Positions 44,487-53,394 of a DNA stretch of 64,000 nt are shown one piece after another. The first letter of the stretch is position 1. Every line of letters begins with the position of its first letter. Source of the DNA: Soonwooa sp. (GTDB taxonomy: Bacteria > Bacteroidota > Bacteroidia > Flavobacteriales > Weeksellaceae); contig NZ_JASLDS010000073.1 of the NCBI RefSeq assembly GCF_030151385.1, positions 176,553-240,552 on the forward strand, written 5' to 3'. The position numbers were made by a program, and so were the translations under genes. The notes beneath the pieces are model-generated. The model saw nothing but the letters and a program-made list of their open reading frames with translations, was not told the origin of the DNA and searched no databases.

Positions 44487-46718
44487 CTAGTTAACAGGCT
44501 TGTTTCCCATTACGAATTTTAGTTCTCCGCCATTCATAATATCAGCATGATCCAACTCCCAACCTTTGAATTCTTTTCCGTTTAAAAATATTTTTTGAAC
44601 ATAAAAATTCTTGTCAGAAATCTTATCTGCAACAACCGTAAAAGTTTTTCCGTTTTCAAGTTTCAAACTAACTTTTGGGAATAGAGGTGTTCCGATTGCA
44701 TATTTTCCATTGCCTGGCGTCACTGGATAAAATCCTAAAGATGAGAAAATATACCAAGCCGACATTTGTCCGCAATCTTCGTTATTCACGATGCCATCAG
44801 GCTTTGCATGATACATATTGTCTCTAATAAACTTCACCATTTTTTGAGTTTTCGATGGCACACCAGCATAATTGTACAAATACGGAACATGATGTCCAGG
44901 CTCATCACCAAAACCTAAAGAACCGATAAATCCTGAAATATCAACATGTTGCTCACCAATCATTTTTAAATCTTGGTTAAAAGTATTATCTAATTTTTGT
45001 TCAAAAGCTTTTTTGCCACCATAAAGATTAATCATCCCTGGAATATCTTGCGGAACAAAAAAATCATAAGCCCAAATATTCCCAGAAACCCAATGTGGTT
45101 GTAACTTCGTCCAATCATTTAAAGCAAAATCTTCAATAAATTTTCCATCTTTTTTTCTTGGCCAAAAATGTTTGTTTTCTTTATTAAATGTATTAAGGTA
45201 GTTTTGAGAACGCTTCAAATAGATTTCCGCTTCCTCTTTTTTACCGAGTTTTAGCGCCAATTGTGCGATACACCAATCATCATAAGCATATTCTAAAGTC
45301 GAAGAAACTGAAGCTCCATTTTCTGATGGTGTATATCCTAATTTGATATAATCATTCAAACCGCCACCGCCATCACTACTGCTCATTTTATCTGTTAAAG
45401 AAGCATCTTTCATCGCGGCAAACGCATCTTCCAAATTAATACCAGGAACTCCTTTTGAAATGGCATCCCAAATCACCGAAACGCTGTGATAGCCTAACAT
45501 ACAGAAATTATCAAAACCTGTAAGTTCCCAAATTGGCATGTGATCTTTGCGGTCTTTATGACGGCTAATCAAAGTATTTGCAAACTCGGTGGTATGTTTT
45601 TGATCCATAATCGTCAGCAAAGGATGTGTCGCTCGGAAACCGTCCCAATACGAAAACGTACTGTAATTTTTGAAACCTTTCGCATTCATGTTTTCTTCGG
45701 CTGCAACATAATCACCATTAACATCCATATAAAGATTAGGAGCAATAAATGTGTGATAAACACCTGTGTAGAAAATTTTGCGTTGGTCGTCCGTTCCGCC
45801 AGAAACATCATATCTTGAAATTAGTTTTCGCCAAGTATTTTGTACATTTTCTTTAGCTTTTGCAAAGTCAATATTTTTAGCTTCTACATTTAGGTTTTCT
45901 TCCGCATTCTCAATACTAATCGGTGACAAAGCCACCTTAACTTCGATTGCTTCATTGTTTTCTGTTGAGAATCTTACAAAAGCTTTTGCATCTTTTGCGA
46001 TGGCTGCTTTTTCATTTTCAAGAATTTTTCCAGCTTTATAAACGCCTGAGCTTTTAAAAGGTTTAGAAAACTCCATCACGAAATACGCAAAACGTTTTCC
46101 GCCCCAACCTGTACTGTAGCAATAACCCGTAATTTTCTTATTTGATTCTATGTTAATCGCTGTATGATAAACCGTTCCAAAAATTTTGTTGGTTGGATCG
46201 ATAATAATATTAGCTTCGTCCGTTTTTGGAAACGTATATTTATGAAAGCCAACTCTTTCCGATGCCGTTAATTCTGCTTTTACGTTGTAAGAATCCAACA
46301 TCACCGAATAATATCCAGGTGACGCTGATTCTCTATCATGACTAAATGTCGAGCGATAAGTATTTTGCGGTTGTTGCTCTGTGCCAGCAATCATGTTGAC
46401 TTTGCCAGTTGTCGGCATCACCAAAATGTCGCCCAAATCTGCCCAGCCAGTTCCGCTAAGATGATTGTGGCTGAATCCCATAATGGTTTTGCTGGAATAA
46501 TGATAACCCGAACACCAATCCCAATCACCTGATTTTGTGTTTTGATCGGGACTCAATTGTATCATTCCAAATGGTGCAGTTGCGCCAGGAAATGTGTGTC
46601 CATGACCACCTGTCCCAATAAAAGGATCAACCCATTTTAGAATGTCATTTTTATCCTGAGCAAATCCTAAAATAGAGGTACAAACGAAAAATACTAAAAC
46701 CTTGAAATGTTTAATCAT
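44487..46718 (-). CDS. GH92 family alpha-mannosidase (copy 2)
   Basis: This 743-residue enzyme has a signal peptide ending GFAQ. It keeps the classic GH92 features: WVDPFIGTGGHGHTFPGA, PFGMIQLSPD, GFSHNHLSGTGWADLGD, the DGFRATHPLLTIM block and NEDCGQMSAWYIFSSLGFYPV, whose Glu belongs to the catalytic region. It resembles the alpha-1,2-mannosidase subgroup more than copy 1 does. It starts 12 bp after GH130 in the operon. Export to the periplasm is predicted, with no T9SS domain. Confidence 0.94.
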   Translation of the reverse strand: MIKHFKVLVFFVCTSILGFAQDKNDILKWVDPFIGTGGHGHTFPGATAPFGMIQLSPDQNTKSGDWDWCSGYHYSSKTIMGFSHNHLSGTGWADLGDILVMPTTGKVNMIAGTEQQPQNTYRSTFSHDRESASPGYYSVMLDSYNVKAELTASERVGFHKYTFPKTDEANIIIDPTNKIFGTVYHTAINIESNKKITGYCYSTGWGGKRFAYFVMEFSKPFKSSGVYKAGKILENEKAAIAKDAKAFVRFSTENNEAIEVKVALSPISIENAEENLNVEAKNIDFAKAKENVQNTWRKLISRYDVSGGTDDQRKIFYTGVYHTFIAPNLYMDVNGDYVAAEENMNAKGFKNYSTFSYWDGFRATHPLLTIMDQKHTTEFANTLISRHKDRKDHMPIWELTGFDNFCMLGYHSVSVIWDAISKGVPGINLEDAFAAMKDASLTDKMSSSDGGGGLNDYIKLGYTPSENGASVSSTLEYAYDDWCIAQLALKLGKKEEAEIYLKRSQNYLNTFNKENKHFWPRKKDGKFIEDFALNDWTKLQPHWVSGNIWAYDFFVPQDIPGMINLYGGKKAFEQKLDNTFNQDLKMIGEQHVDISGFIGSLGFGDEPGHHVPYLYNYAGVPSKTQKMVKFIRDNMYHAKPDGIVNNEDCGQMSAWYIFSSLGFYPVTPGNGKYAIGTPLFPKVSLKLENGKTFTVVADKISDKNFYVQKIFLNGKEFKGWELDHADIMNGGELKFVMGNKPVN

Positions 46719-46730
46719 GCTAAAAGTCTT

Positions 46731-47690
46731 TTACAATGAATCTTTTTTCATAAAATTAATAATTTCAGAAATATATCCAAAAGCTACAGCAACAACTGTA
46801 TCTGCTGCGCCATAATAAACAGCTACTTTATCACCTTCAGAAATTGCTGCACATGGGAAAACAACATTGGGAACATCGCCCGTTGTCTCATAAAGTTCAG
46901 CTGGAGCAAGAAGATATTGCTTTGAACGGTACAAAACTTTATCAGGATTTTCTAAATCCAATAAAACCGCTCCCATCGAGTAACGGAATCCATTACAAGT
47001 ATTGATAACACCATGATAGAACATCAACCAACCTTCTTCCGTTTTGATAGGCACCGAACCAGAACCGATTTTGGTACATTGCCAAGCACTGTCCATAAAA
47101 GGCGCCACTTTCATCACACAACGGTGTTCGCCCCAATACTTCATATCTGGACTGTAGCTGATAAAAATATCACCAAAAGGCGTGTGTCCATTATCACTTG
47201 GACGACTTAGCATCGCATATTTACCATTGATTTTTTCTGGAAAAAGCACACCGTTTCTATTAAAAGGCAAAAATGCATTTTCGCATTGATAAAATTCTTT
47301 AAAATCAAATGTATAAGCCAATCCAATTGTTGGTCCGTTGTAACCATTACACCAACTGATCCAATAACGGTCTTCGATAAAAGTTACACGAGGATCGTAT
47401 TTGTAATCAGAGTCAATCATTTCTGTATTACCAGCTTTCATCTCGATTGGCTCGTGGTTAATCTTCCAGTTGATACCGTCATCACTAAAACCAGCAAAGA
47501 TATTCATCTGTACCGCTTTATTATCGCAACGAAAAACACCTGCAAACCCGTCTTCAAAAGAGATAACTGCACTGTTAAAAATACTATTAGAACTCGGAAT
47601 ATCGTAACGTCCAATAATTGGATTTTCCGAAAAACGCCACATTACATCATTATTGTTTTCCGGTCGGTCTTGCCAAGGAATTGTTTTCAT
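46731..47690 (-). CDS. GH130 mannoside phosphorylase (Man-GlcNAc type)
   Basis: This 319-residue five-bladed propeller enzyme belongs to GH130. In N-glycan loci such enzymes split beta-1,4-mannosyl-N-acetylglucosamine with phosphate into mannose-1-phosphate and GlcNAc. The DPRV motif (YKYDPRVTFIEDRYW, with the general-acid Asp), RNGVLFPEKINGKYAML and FMDSAWQCTKIGSGSVP are present. No signal peptide is seen, so it acts in the cytoplasm after import. The start at 47690 was preferred to 47741, since the extra 17 residues are basic and unlike the family. It follows the MFS gene, with a 135-bp gap holding two hairpins. Confidence 0.93.
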   Translation of the reverse strand: MKTIPWQDRPENNNDVMWRFSENPIIGRYDIPSSNSIFNSAVISFEDGFAGVFRCDNKAVQMNIFAGFSDDGINWKINHEPIEMKAGNTEMIDSDYKYDPRVTFIEDRYWISWCNGYNGPTIGLAYTFDFKEFYQCENAFLPFNRNGVLFPEKINGKYAMLSRPSDNGHTPFGDIFISYSPDMKYWGEHRCVMKVAPFMDSAWQCTKIGSGSVPIKTEEGWLMFYHGVINTCNGFRYSMGAVLLDLENPDKVLYRSKQYLLAPAELYETTGDVPNVVFPCAAISEGDKVAVYYGAADTVVAVAFGYISEIINFMKKDSL

Positions 47691-47716
47691 TTTTTTTATT
47701 TTAAGTTTTATTAAAT

Positions 47717-47780
47717 GTCTTTCTGTTTTAAAAATTTTCAAACACGAAAGACCTTAAGTCATATTTTGAAAATGACTTAA
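47717..47780 (-). promoter_or_regulatory. Two inverted repeats upstream of GH130
   Basis: One repeat pairs GTCTTTC (47717-47723) with GAAAGAC (47746-47752). The other is TTAAGTCAT (47754-47762) with ATGACTTAA (47772-47780). They sit in the leader between the MFS and GH130 genes and could stabilise or stop part of the transcript. Neither is followed by a good T run. Confidence 0.4.
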
Positions 47781-47825
47781 TTTTAATTATAAAAGTATAC
47801 GTGAAGTAAGTTTAAAATTTAATTT

Positions 47826-49118
47826 TTACGCTCCTGTTTTTTCTTCTTGATGTGGAAACGGTACAAACATGGTTACCAAAAAAGCTGGAATAGTCGCAAC
47901 CAACACCCAAATGAAAAACATTTTGTAGCCTATTGCATCGCTTATGTAACCACTTATCATCCCTGGAAGCATGACGCCGAAATTCATAATCCCCGTTGCA
48001 AAAGCATAGTGTGAAGTTTTATGTTCGCCTGGCGCAATCTGTTGCATAATGTAAAGCATTAAACCAACAAACCCAAAACCATATCCGAAATACTCAAACA
48101 CTACGGCAGCGCCGATGACGTATAGATTTTCGGGAACATAAAACGCCAAAAGTGCATACACAACAAATGGAATATTAAATGCACAACACAACCAAATCAA
48201 TGATTTTTTTAGACCTCTTGCTGATATAAAATGACCTGCCAAAACGGATCCTAAAATAAAAGCAATCGATCCATAAGTCCCATAAATAATACCAATATCC
48301 TCAGTCGAAAGCCCTAAACCTCCTGCTGTCCTTGGTGCTTTGAAAAAGAGAGGCGCGATTTTAATCGCGAAACCTTCTGCAAAACGATAGAAGATTACAA
48401 AACCAATACTCCACAAGATTTGAGGTTTTGTGAAAAAAGTTTTAATGATTTTCCCTAGCTCCTCAAGTACATTTTTAAATGATTTCTGATGTGTATTTAC
48501 TTGAGAATTATTTTCTTTTGGTAAAACGAAATAGTGATAAATCGCCAAACTAATAAATACCGCCGAACAAATCCCCATAATCATCATCCAAGCATTGGTA
48601 ACACCTCTTGACTTTTCCAAAGTCCCAGCCAGATAGACCAAAGCGCCACTTCCAACAATTTTTGCCATATTGTAAAAAGCACCTTGCCAACCAATATATT
48701 TAGCTTGTTCTCTGTTGGTTAACGCATTAATGTAGATTCCGTCAGCTGCAATATCATGCGTTGCACCACAAAAAGCAACAACCGCTAACAAGCCAATACT
48801 GTACTTAAAGAAATCGGTCATCGGTAGCGTAAAAACCACCAACGCGAACAAAACACCAATCGAAAATTGTGCAGTTATTGCAAAAAATCTTTTGGTTTTA
48901 TAAATTTCTAAAAACGGACTCCACAAAGGTTTAATAGTCCAAAAAAATAAAATAAGCGCTGTCCAAAAAGCAATTTTAGCATCGGTGATTCCCATGTTTT
49001 TATACATGATACCAGCAACCGAGTTAATACTTACAAATGGCATTCCCATTGCAAAATACAAAGTGGGAATCCAGAACATAGGATTTATTTTAGATTTTGG
49101 AGCTTGTAGTTTTTCCAC
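47826..49118 (-). CDS. MFS sugar transporter of the N-glycan locus
   Basis: This 430-residue protein has about twelve transmembrane segments and belongs to the major facilitator superfamily. It resembles the transporters paired with GH130 phosphorylases, thought to import mannose-beta-1,4-GlcNAc or mannose. Motifs include IPTLYFAMGMPFVSINSVAG, FFWTIKPLWSPFLEIYKTKR, GATHDIAADGIYINAL and the pair GLSTEDIGIIYGTYGS. The start is a GTG at 49118; no ATG fits. It lies 68 bp after the truncated susC and upstream of GH130. Confidence 0.88.
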   Translation of the reverse strand: MEKLQAPKSKINPMFWIPTLYFAMGMPFVSINSVAGIMYKNMGITDAKIAFWTALILFFWTIKPLWSPFLEIYKTKRFFAITAQFSIGVLFALVVFTLPMTDFFKYSIGLLAVVAFCGATHDIAADGIYINALTNREQAKYIGWQGAFYNMAKIVGSGALVYLAGTLEKSRGVTNAWMMIMGICSAVFISLAIYHYFVLPKENNSQVNTHQKSFKNVLEELGKIIKTFFTKPQILWSIGFVIFYRFAEGFAIKIAPLFFKAPRTAGGLGLSTEDIGIIYGTYGSIAFILGSVLAGHFISARGLKKSLIWLCCAFNIPFVVYALLAFYVPENLYVIGAAVVFEYFGYGFGFVGLMLYIMQQIAPGEHKTSHYAFATGIMNFGVMLPGMISGYISDAIGYKMFFIWVLVATIPAFLVTMFVPFPHQEEKTGA

Positions 49119-49134
49119 AATAATTTTTATTTAA

Positions 49135-49165
49135 TAGATGGGCGCAAGATAATGCGCCCAATCTA
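49135..49165. terminator. Hairpin after truncated susC
   Basis: TAGAT-GGGCGCA (49135-49146) pairs with TGCGCCC-A-ATCTA (49153-49165, one bulge). The T run behind it on the minus strand is poor, so it may be a processing or partial terminator site. Confidence 0.55.
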
Positions 49166-49186
49166 TAAAGAAAATAATAAACAGTT

Positions 49187-50317
49187 TTATTTTTTATCCC
49201 ACCAAAGTCTGGTACCACCAGTGTCTGGTCCATTAAGCATAGACGCCGCTTGTTGATAATTGTATGTAGAAGTTTTCGTATCGTTATTATATGAATAATT
49301 ATTTGGACCATATTGATCAAAATCAACACCTCTTGGTAACCAATACAAACTCACCAAAGGAGAAAATGAAACTCCTGGCGTTTGTCTGTTAATACTATTT
49401 TGTAATGATCCAATAAAGCTAGCATCTAATGTTAACTTATCATCCAAAAATTTACTTGTATTTCTGAATGACACATTATATTGATCAAAGCTAGAAAGAG
49501 GAATAATTCCTTTATTAGTTGTATTTCCAATTGAGAAGTAATTGGTTGACTTATCATTACCTGATTGGAAAGAAAGACTATTAATCCAAGTAGCACCAGT
49601 TCTCAAAAAATCTTTCAAATAATCTTTAGATGTACCTTTTGCTCCCCAACTTTCTATTGATGAGCCGGCTGTAGAACCATTAACGGAAGGATCATAAGAT
49701 AGGTAACTATGCTGTAACTCTGGAAGACTATAAGCCTTATCCATTGTCAAGCTACTGCTATAGCTGATAGAACTTCTACCAGCACGACCTTTCTTAGTGG
49801 TGATTAGCACAACACCATTACCACCAGCCGAACCATAAAGTGCCGAAGCTGAAGCACCTTTTAAGAAGTTAATACTTTCGATGTCGTCTGGGTTAATAGA
49901 ACTCATCACGTCACCCGCATCTGGCATGTTTGTGTATTGTCCAATACTTGGAGTTCCTCCATTACCGTTAAACATTGGAATACCATCAATAACATATAAA
50001 GGTGCAACGTTAGATACGGACTTGTTACCACGCATCACAACTCTTACCGAACTACCAACACCATTGGTTTTGTTGATTTGTACGTTAGAAACTTTACCAT
50101 TAATAGCATTAAGTAAATTTGGAGTTTTTACTTCAGAAAGCTCGTCGCCACCAATCTGCTGTGCAGAATAGGTTAATGACTTGGCTTGTCTTTTGACACC
50201 TAAAGCTGTTACTACAACAGTTTCTATGTCATTAGTCTTTGTAGAATCCGATGCTTTCTCTTGTGCGTTAGCAGCCAAAGAAAACACGAATAAAATAGGT
50301 AGAACTGCTTTTCTCAT
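49187..50317 (-). pseudogene. Truncated SusC-type TonB-dependent transporter
   Basis: This frame of 376 codons has the signal peptide (ending ANAQ), the plug domain with the typical ETVVVTALGVKRQ, PLYVIDGIPMFNGNGG, ASALYGSAGGNGVVLITTKKG and NDKSTNYFSIG, and only the first barrel strands. It stops after PDTGGTRLWWDKK. SusC proteins have about 1000 residues. The frame breaks off just after a SusC-typical LPRGVDFDQY segment, and no barrel remainder or SusD gene follows. The last 20 or so residues do not look like SusC and may come from another gene joined by deletion. It is transcribed from a -7 box at 50434-50441 but probably makes no working transporter. Confidence 0.8.
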
Positions 50318-50433
50318 AAGTTTTGTATTATTTAATTGACAGAATATCAGTTAACTTAAGCTTAAAACATTCAAAAAAAATTGACAATTAATTTTAAATA
50401 TTTAAAATTTCGTTAATATTCAATTCATATAAA

Positions 50434-50441
50434 CAAAACTA
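50434..50441 (-). promoter_or_regulatory. -7 box of the N-glycan operon
   Basis: TAGTTTTG on the minus strand lies about 120 bases before the truncated susC start. The 306-bp gap between the AraC gene and susC holds no other gene. Confidence 0.45.
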
Positions 50442-50473
50442 ATTTTTGTTCTGAAATAGAAGTAATACTATTT

Positions 50474-50488
50474 TATCATAAAATGATA
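50474..50488. promoter_or_regulatory. Inverted repeat upstream of the N-glycan promoter
   Basis: TATCAT-AAA-ATGATA lies about 33 bases upstream of the -7 box, a fitting place for an activator site. Binding by the adjacent AraC regulator is inferred. Confidence 0.3.
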
Positions 50489-50623
50489 TTATTTTGCAAA
50501 CAACATTAAAAACAAACACATAATATTTTATCTATCAACAATTTACCATCAAAAATTGAAACTAAAAAATTTAGTAAAAATACTACTTTATTGACGTTTT
50601 GTAGATGTATTATATATAAGCAA

Positions 50624-51502
50624 TTACTCGATTTTTTTAACACCTGTGAATTGATCCTTGAATTTTGAAGGCGTTGTATTCTTAATAGACTTAAAAATTT
50701 TGTTAAAATTCGCAATATTGTTAAATCCAGCATCAAAAGCAATTTCGGAGATTGTCATAGTACGCTCCGTCATCCAGCGAACAGTGTAACTAATGCGGAT
50801 TTCGTTAAGATAATTGACGAAAGTTTTTCCTGTCCTTTGCTTAATAAATCGATTAAAAGTCGGAATGCTCATATTAACCAAAGATGCTATTTCGTCAAGC
50901 GTAATTTTATTTTTAAAATTTTTATGAACAAAATCGTGCACCGTTTTCATGGCATCTTTGTAGGCAAACACTTCTTGTTCTATACTATAAGATGACAACA
51001 AAATTCTATTTTCATCATTTGCGAGGATATTGAGGACTTTCATAATTTCCAAGAATGAATCAAAGCTGTCCATTTTCGAAAGGCTTAATAAAGACGCTTT
51101 CACCTTTTCGGCTGTTTCTCGAGAAAATAAAATACCTCGTATTGACTCATTCAACAAGCGACTAATAGGTTTAAAAATATTTTTCTCCATCAAAGCTTGA
51201 GAAAAAAAATCTTGATTAAACTGAATCGTCACCTCTCGAGACCTTTTATTCTTACAATTATGATCTGCCCAACAATGCGGAAGATTTGGACCAATTAACA
51301 CCAATTCTAGATCATCAATTTCTTCGGAATGGTCACCTACTACTCTTTTGTAACCTTTGCCATCAACAATAAAATTGAGCTCAACTTCTGGATGATAATG
51401 ATACGGAAACACAAAAGAATGATGGATGCGGTCAAAAAACAAAAAACTGTCTTCTGGCGACAATGGCGTAATTTCTCGCAAAATATTTTCTAGATGACTC
51501 AT
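50624..51502 (-). CDS. AraC family transcriptional regulator
   Basis: This 292-residue regulator has an N-terminal cupin-like ligand domain (HHSFVFPYHYHPEVELNFI near residue 27) and a C-terminal double helix-turn-helix. The latter shows TLDEIASLVNMSIPTFNRFIKQRTGKTFVNYLNEIRISY and a second helix unit, ISEIAFDAGFNNIANFNKIFK. It reads in the same direction as the N-glycan operon and sits directly upstream, so it is the likely sugar-responsive activator of that operon. The ligand may be mannose or a derivative, though nothing in the sequence fixes this. Confidence 0.92.
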   Translation of the reverse strand: MSHLENILREITPLSPEDSFLFFDRIHHSFVFPYHYHPEVELNFIVDGKGYKRVVGDHSEEIDDLELVLIGPNLPHCWADHNCKNKRSREVTIQFNQDFFSQALMEKNIFKPISRLLNESIRGILFSRETAEKVKASLLSLSKMDSFDSFLEIMKVLNILANDENRILLSSYSIEQEVFAYKDAMKTVHDFVHKNFKNKITLDEIASLVNMSIPTFNRFIKQRTGKTFVNYLNEIRISYTVRWMTERTMTISEIAFDAGFNNIANFNKIFKSIKNTTPSKFKDQFTGVKKIE

Positions 51503-51756
51503 GACAAAATGCTAGTAATCGAAGTATTATCGTAGTAAAGATAGATTTTTAATTACAATTTTTACATTTTCTTCATTTTTCGAGGCATATTATAAAATAT
51601 TTAACAAAACAACTTCAAACAAAAACACAAATCACTGATTTACAAGCATATAATCAACTTTTTAAATAACCAAAAGATTCCAATTCCTACTTCAAACTGG
51701 AAAACACTAGCAATCGTTATATGCTTATCAGATTGATTTTCAAAGAAAAATAATTT

Positions 51757-51788
51757 TTGAAAGATATTTTTTATTAATTTTAATTTTG
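51757..51788 (+). promoter_or_regulatory. Promoter for the SixA-type phosphatase
   Basis: TTG (51757-51759), a 21-base spacer and TAATTTTG (51781-51788), 13 bases before the ATG. The rest of the 299-bp gap (51503-51801) shows nothing else. Confidence 0.6.
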
Positions 51789-51801
51789 AAGAAAAAAGCA
51801 C

Positions 51802-52278
51802 ATGAAAACAATTTTGCTCGTAAGACACGCGAAAAGTGATTGGCCAGAAGGCGTTGATGATTTTGACAGACCTTTAACAGAAACTGGTATAGAAAACGCT
51901 CCCAAAATGGCGAAATTTCTAAAAAATCAAAACATCAAAATCGATTCTTTTATTAGCAGTCCTGCAAAGAGAGCTCAAGAGACTTGCGCTTTATTTTCAA
52001 AAATTTATGATAGCGATTTTTCGACTGAGCAACAACTTTACAATGCAAGAGAACAGCATTTTGAAAACGTGATTTACGGTTTAGCAAATGATATTAATTC
52101 AGTTGCAATTTTCTCGCACAATAATGGCATTTCAAATTTTGCGAATTACTTGACAGACGAAATTATCAATCTTCCAACTTGCGGTGTTGTTGGCTATGAA
52201 GTCGATTGCGAAGATTGGTCAGATTTCGAAATGGCAAAAAAGAAGTTTTTATATTTCTATTCTCCGAAAACAATTTGA
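51802..52278 (+). CDS. SixA-type histidine phosphatase
   Basis: This 158-residue protein of the histidine phosphatase superfamily has the phospho-acceptor RHAK motif (LVRHAKSDW, His8), SSPAKRAQETC and a second catalytic His in FSHNNGIS. Size and motif fit SixA-like enzymes, which take phosphate from histidine phosphotransfer domains or related proteins. A target is not evident, as no hybrid kinase is nearby. It is transcribed alone from a good promoter. Confidence 0.9.
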   Translation: MKTILLVRHAKSDWPEGVDDFDRPLTETGIENAPKMAKFLKNQNIKIDSFISSPAKRAQETCALFSKIYDSDFSTEQQLYNAREQHFENVIYGLANDINSVAIFSHNNGISNFANYLTDEIINLPTCGVVGYEVDCEDWSDFEMAKKKFLYFYSPKTI

Positions 52279-52461
52279 TGTTTTTAAAATTACGATTTGT
52301 GCTTTTGTAGTAATTGTATTTTAAAATATTTCTTAAAAAAAGCACATTACATTTATGAAATGCAAATTAGATAAAAAATTGCTTTTTCATTTTTAATTGT
52401 GCGTTATTTTGATAATAAAACAATATTCTAGTCTGAAATATCGTTATCAAAAAAACAAATC

Positions 52462-53343
52462 ATGAAAAGCATAATTTCCTCATTCTTAATAGCTTGCTGT
52501 GTATTTTCTTTTGCTCAAAACAAAAAATGTAACTACATTGAAGATTATTACCCTCTTGTTTACAAAGCTCAAATTCAATATTTAAAAAAGAATTTTGACT
52601 CTGCCTACATTAACCTAAAAAAAGCTGAACAAAATTGCCAATTAATATTTGACCCACTACTCAGTGCTCCAGAAATGCTTGCTAGCATCGAAGCAAGTCG
52701 CAACAACAATAGTAAAGCTTACAAGTATCTTAATTTTTTGTTCGAAAACGGATATACTTTAGATTTAATGAGTGAAAATGAGAATCTTCAAGTTTTAAAA
52801 CAAGATAAAAATTGGACTCACTTCGTCGAAGATGCAAAAAAAATAAATAGCAATTGGCGACATAACGTCAACATAAAGCTAAGAGATGAGTTTATTAAAA
52901 TGTTAGCGGAAGATCAACGTGTCAGAAAAGAAGGCATTTCAAAAGAGGAATATGACAAAGTTAATTGCTACAATGAAAACAGAATGAAGGAATTACTTTC
53001 TCAATATGGCTTTTTTAATCCAAAATTAATTGGCAATTATACTATCGATAAGCAACCAGATCATTTCTTAATTTTCGCCTTGCATTTTCTTGATATCGAA
53101 TACTTCAAACCAATCTTTTTTGATTATGTTAAAAATGGAGAATCATTTCCAGAACTTTATGCAGCATTAATTGATAGTCATGATCGTACGAGTGGTATTT
53201 ACACTTATGGAATTTATTCTAACATATCAGATAAGCAAATTAAAGACATCAAAAATCTTGACCAAAGACGTGTAAGTGCTGGATTACGTCCTTGGAAAAT
53301 GGAATTAGAATTCCGAAAATTAGCCTATGGCGACATTCAATAA
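52462..53343 (+). CDS. Secreted protein of unknown function (DUF6624-like C-terminus)
   Basis: This 293-residue protein has a signal peptide ending SFAQ. The N-terminal half has TPR-like helices (YLKKNFDSAYINLKKAEQN, SKAYKYLNFLFENGY). The C-terminal half contains the block QPDHFLIFALHFLDIEYFKPIFF and ends LDQRRVSAGLRPWKMELEF, reminiscent of DUF6624 (I recall the RR..xGL.P motif). No enzyme motif is known for that family. It is monocistronic and shares a terminator with the convergent T9SS gene. The upstream 183 bp show no clear promoter. Confidence 0.55.
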   Translation: MKSIISSFLIACCVFSFAQNKKCNYIEDYYPLVYKAQIQYLKKNFDSAYINLKKAEQNCQLIFDPLLSAPEMLASIEASRNNNSKAYKYLNFLFENGYTLDLMSENENLQVLKQDKNWTHFVEDAKKINSNWRHNVNIKLRDEFIKMLAEDQRVRKEGISKEEYDKVNCYNENRMKELLSQYGFFNPKLIGNYTIDKQPDHFLIFALHFLDIEYFKPIFFDYVKNGESFPELYAALIDSHDRTSGIYTYGIYSNISDKQIKDIKNLDQRRVSAGLRPWKMELEFRKLAYGDIQ

Positions 53344-53375
53344 AAAAAGCGATGAATTAAAAACCCATCGCTTTT
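53342..53375. terminator. Bidirectional terminator
   Basis: A 10-bp stem (53345-53354 with 53366-53375) with A and T flanks, between two convergent genes. Confidence 0.8.
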
Positions 53376-53394
53376 AACAATACAAAATAAATAA

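Noticed and set aside
49090..49329. 79-codon frame across the susC/MFS junction
   Set aside because: It overlaps the SusC fragment in another frame, crosses the hairpin and has no protein-like character. It does not restore the SusC barrel.
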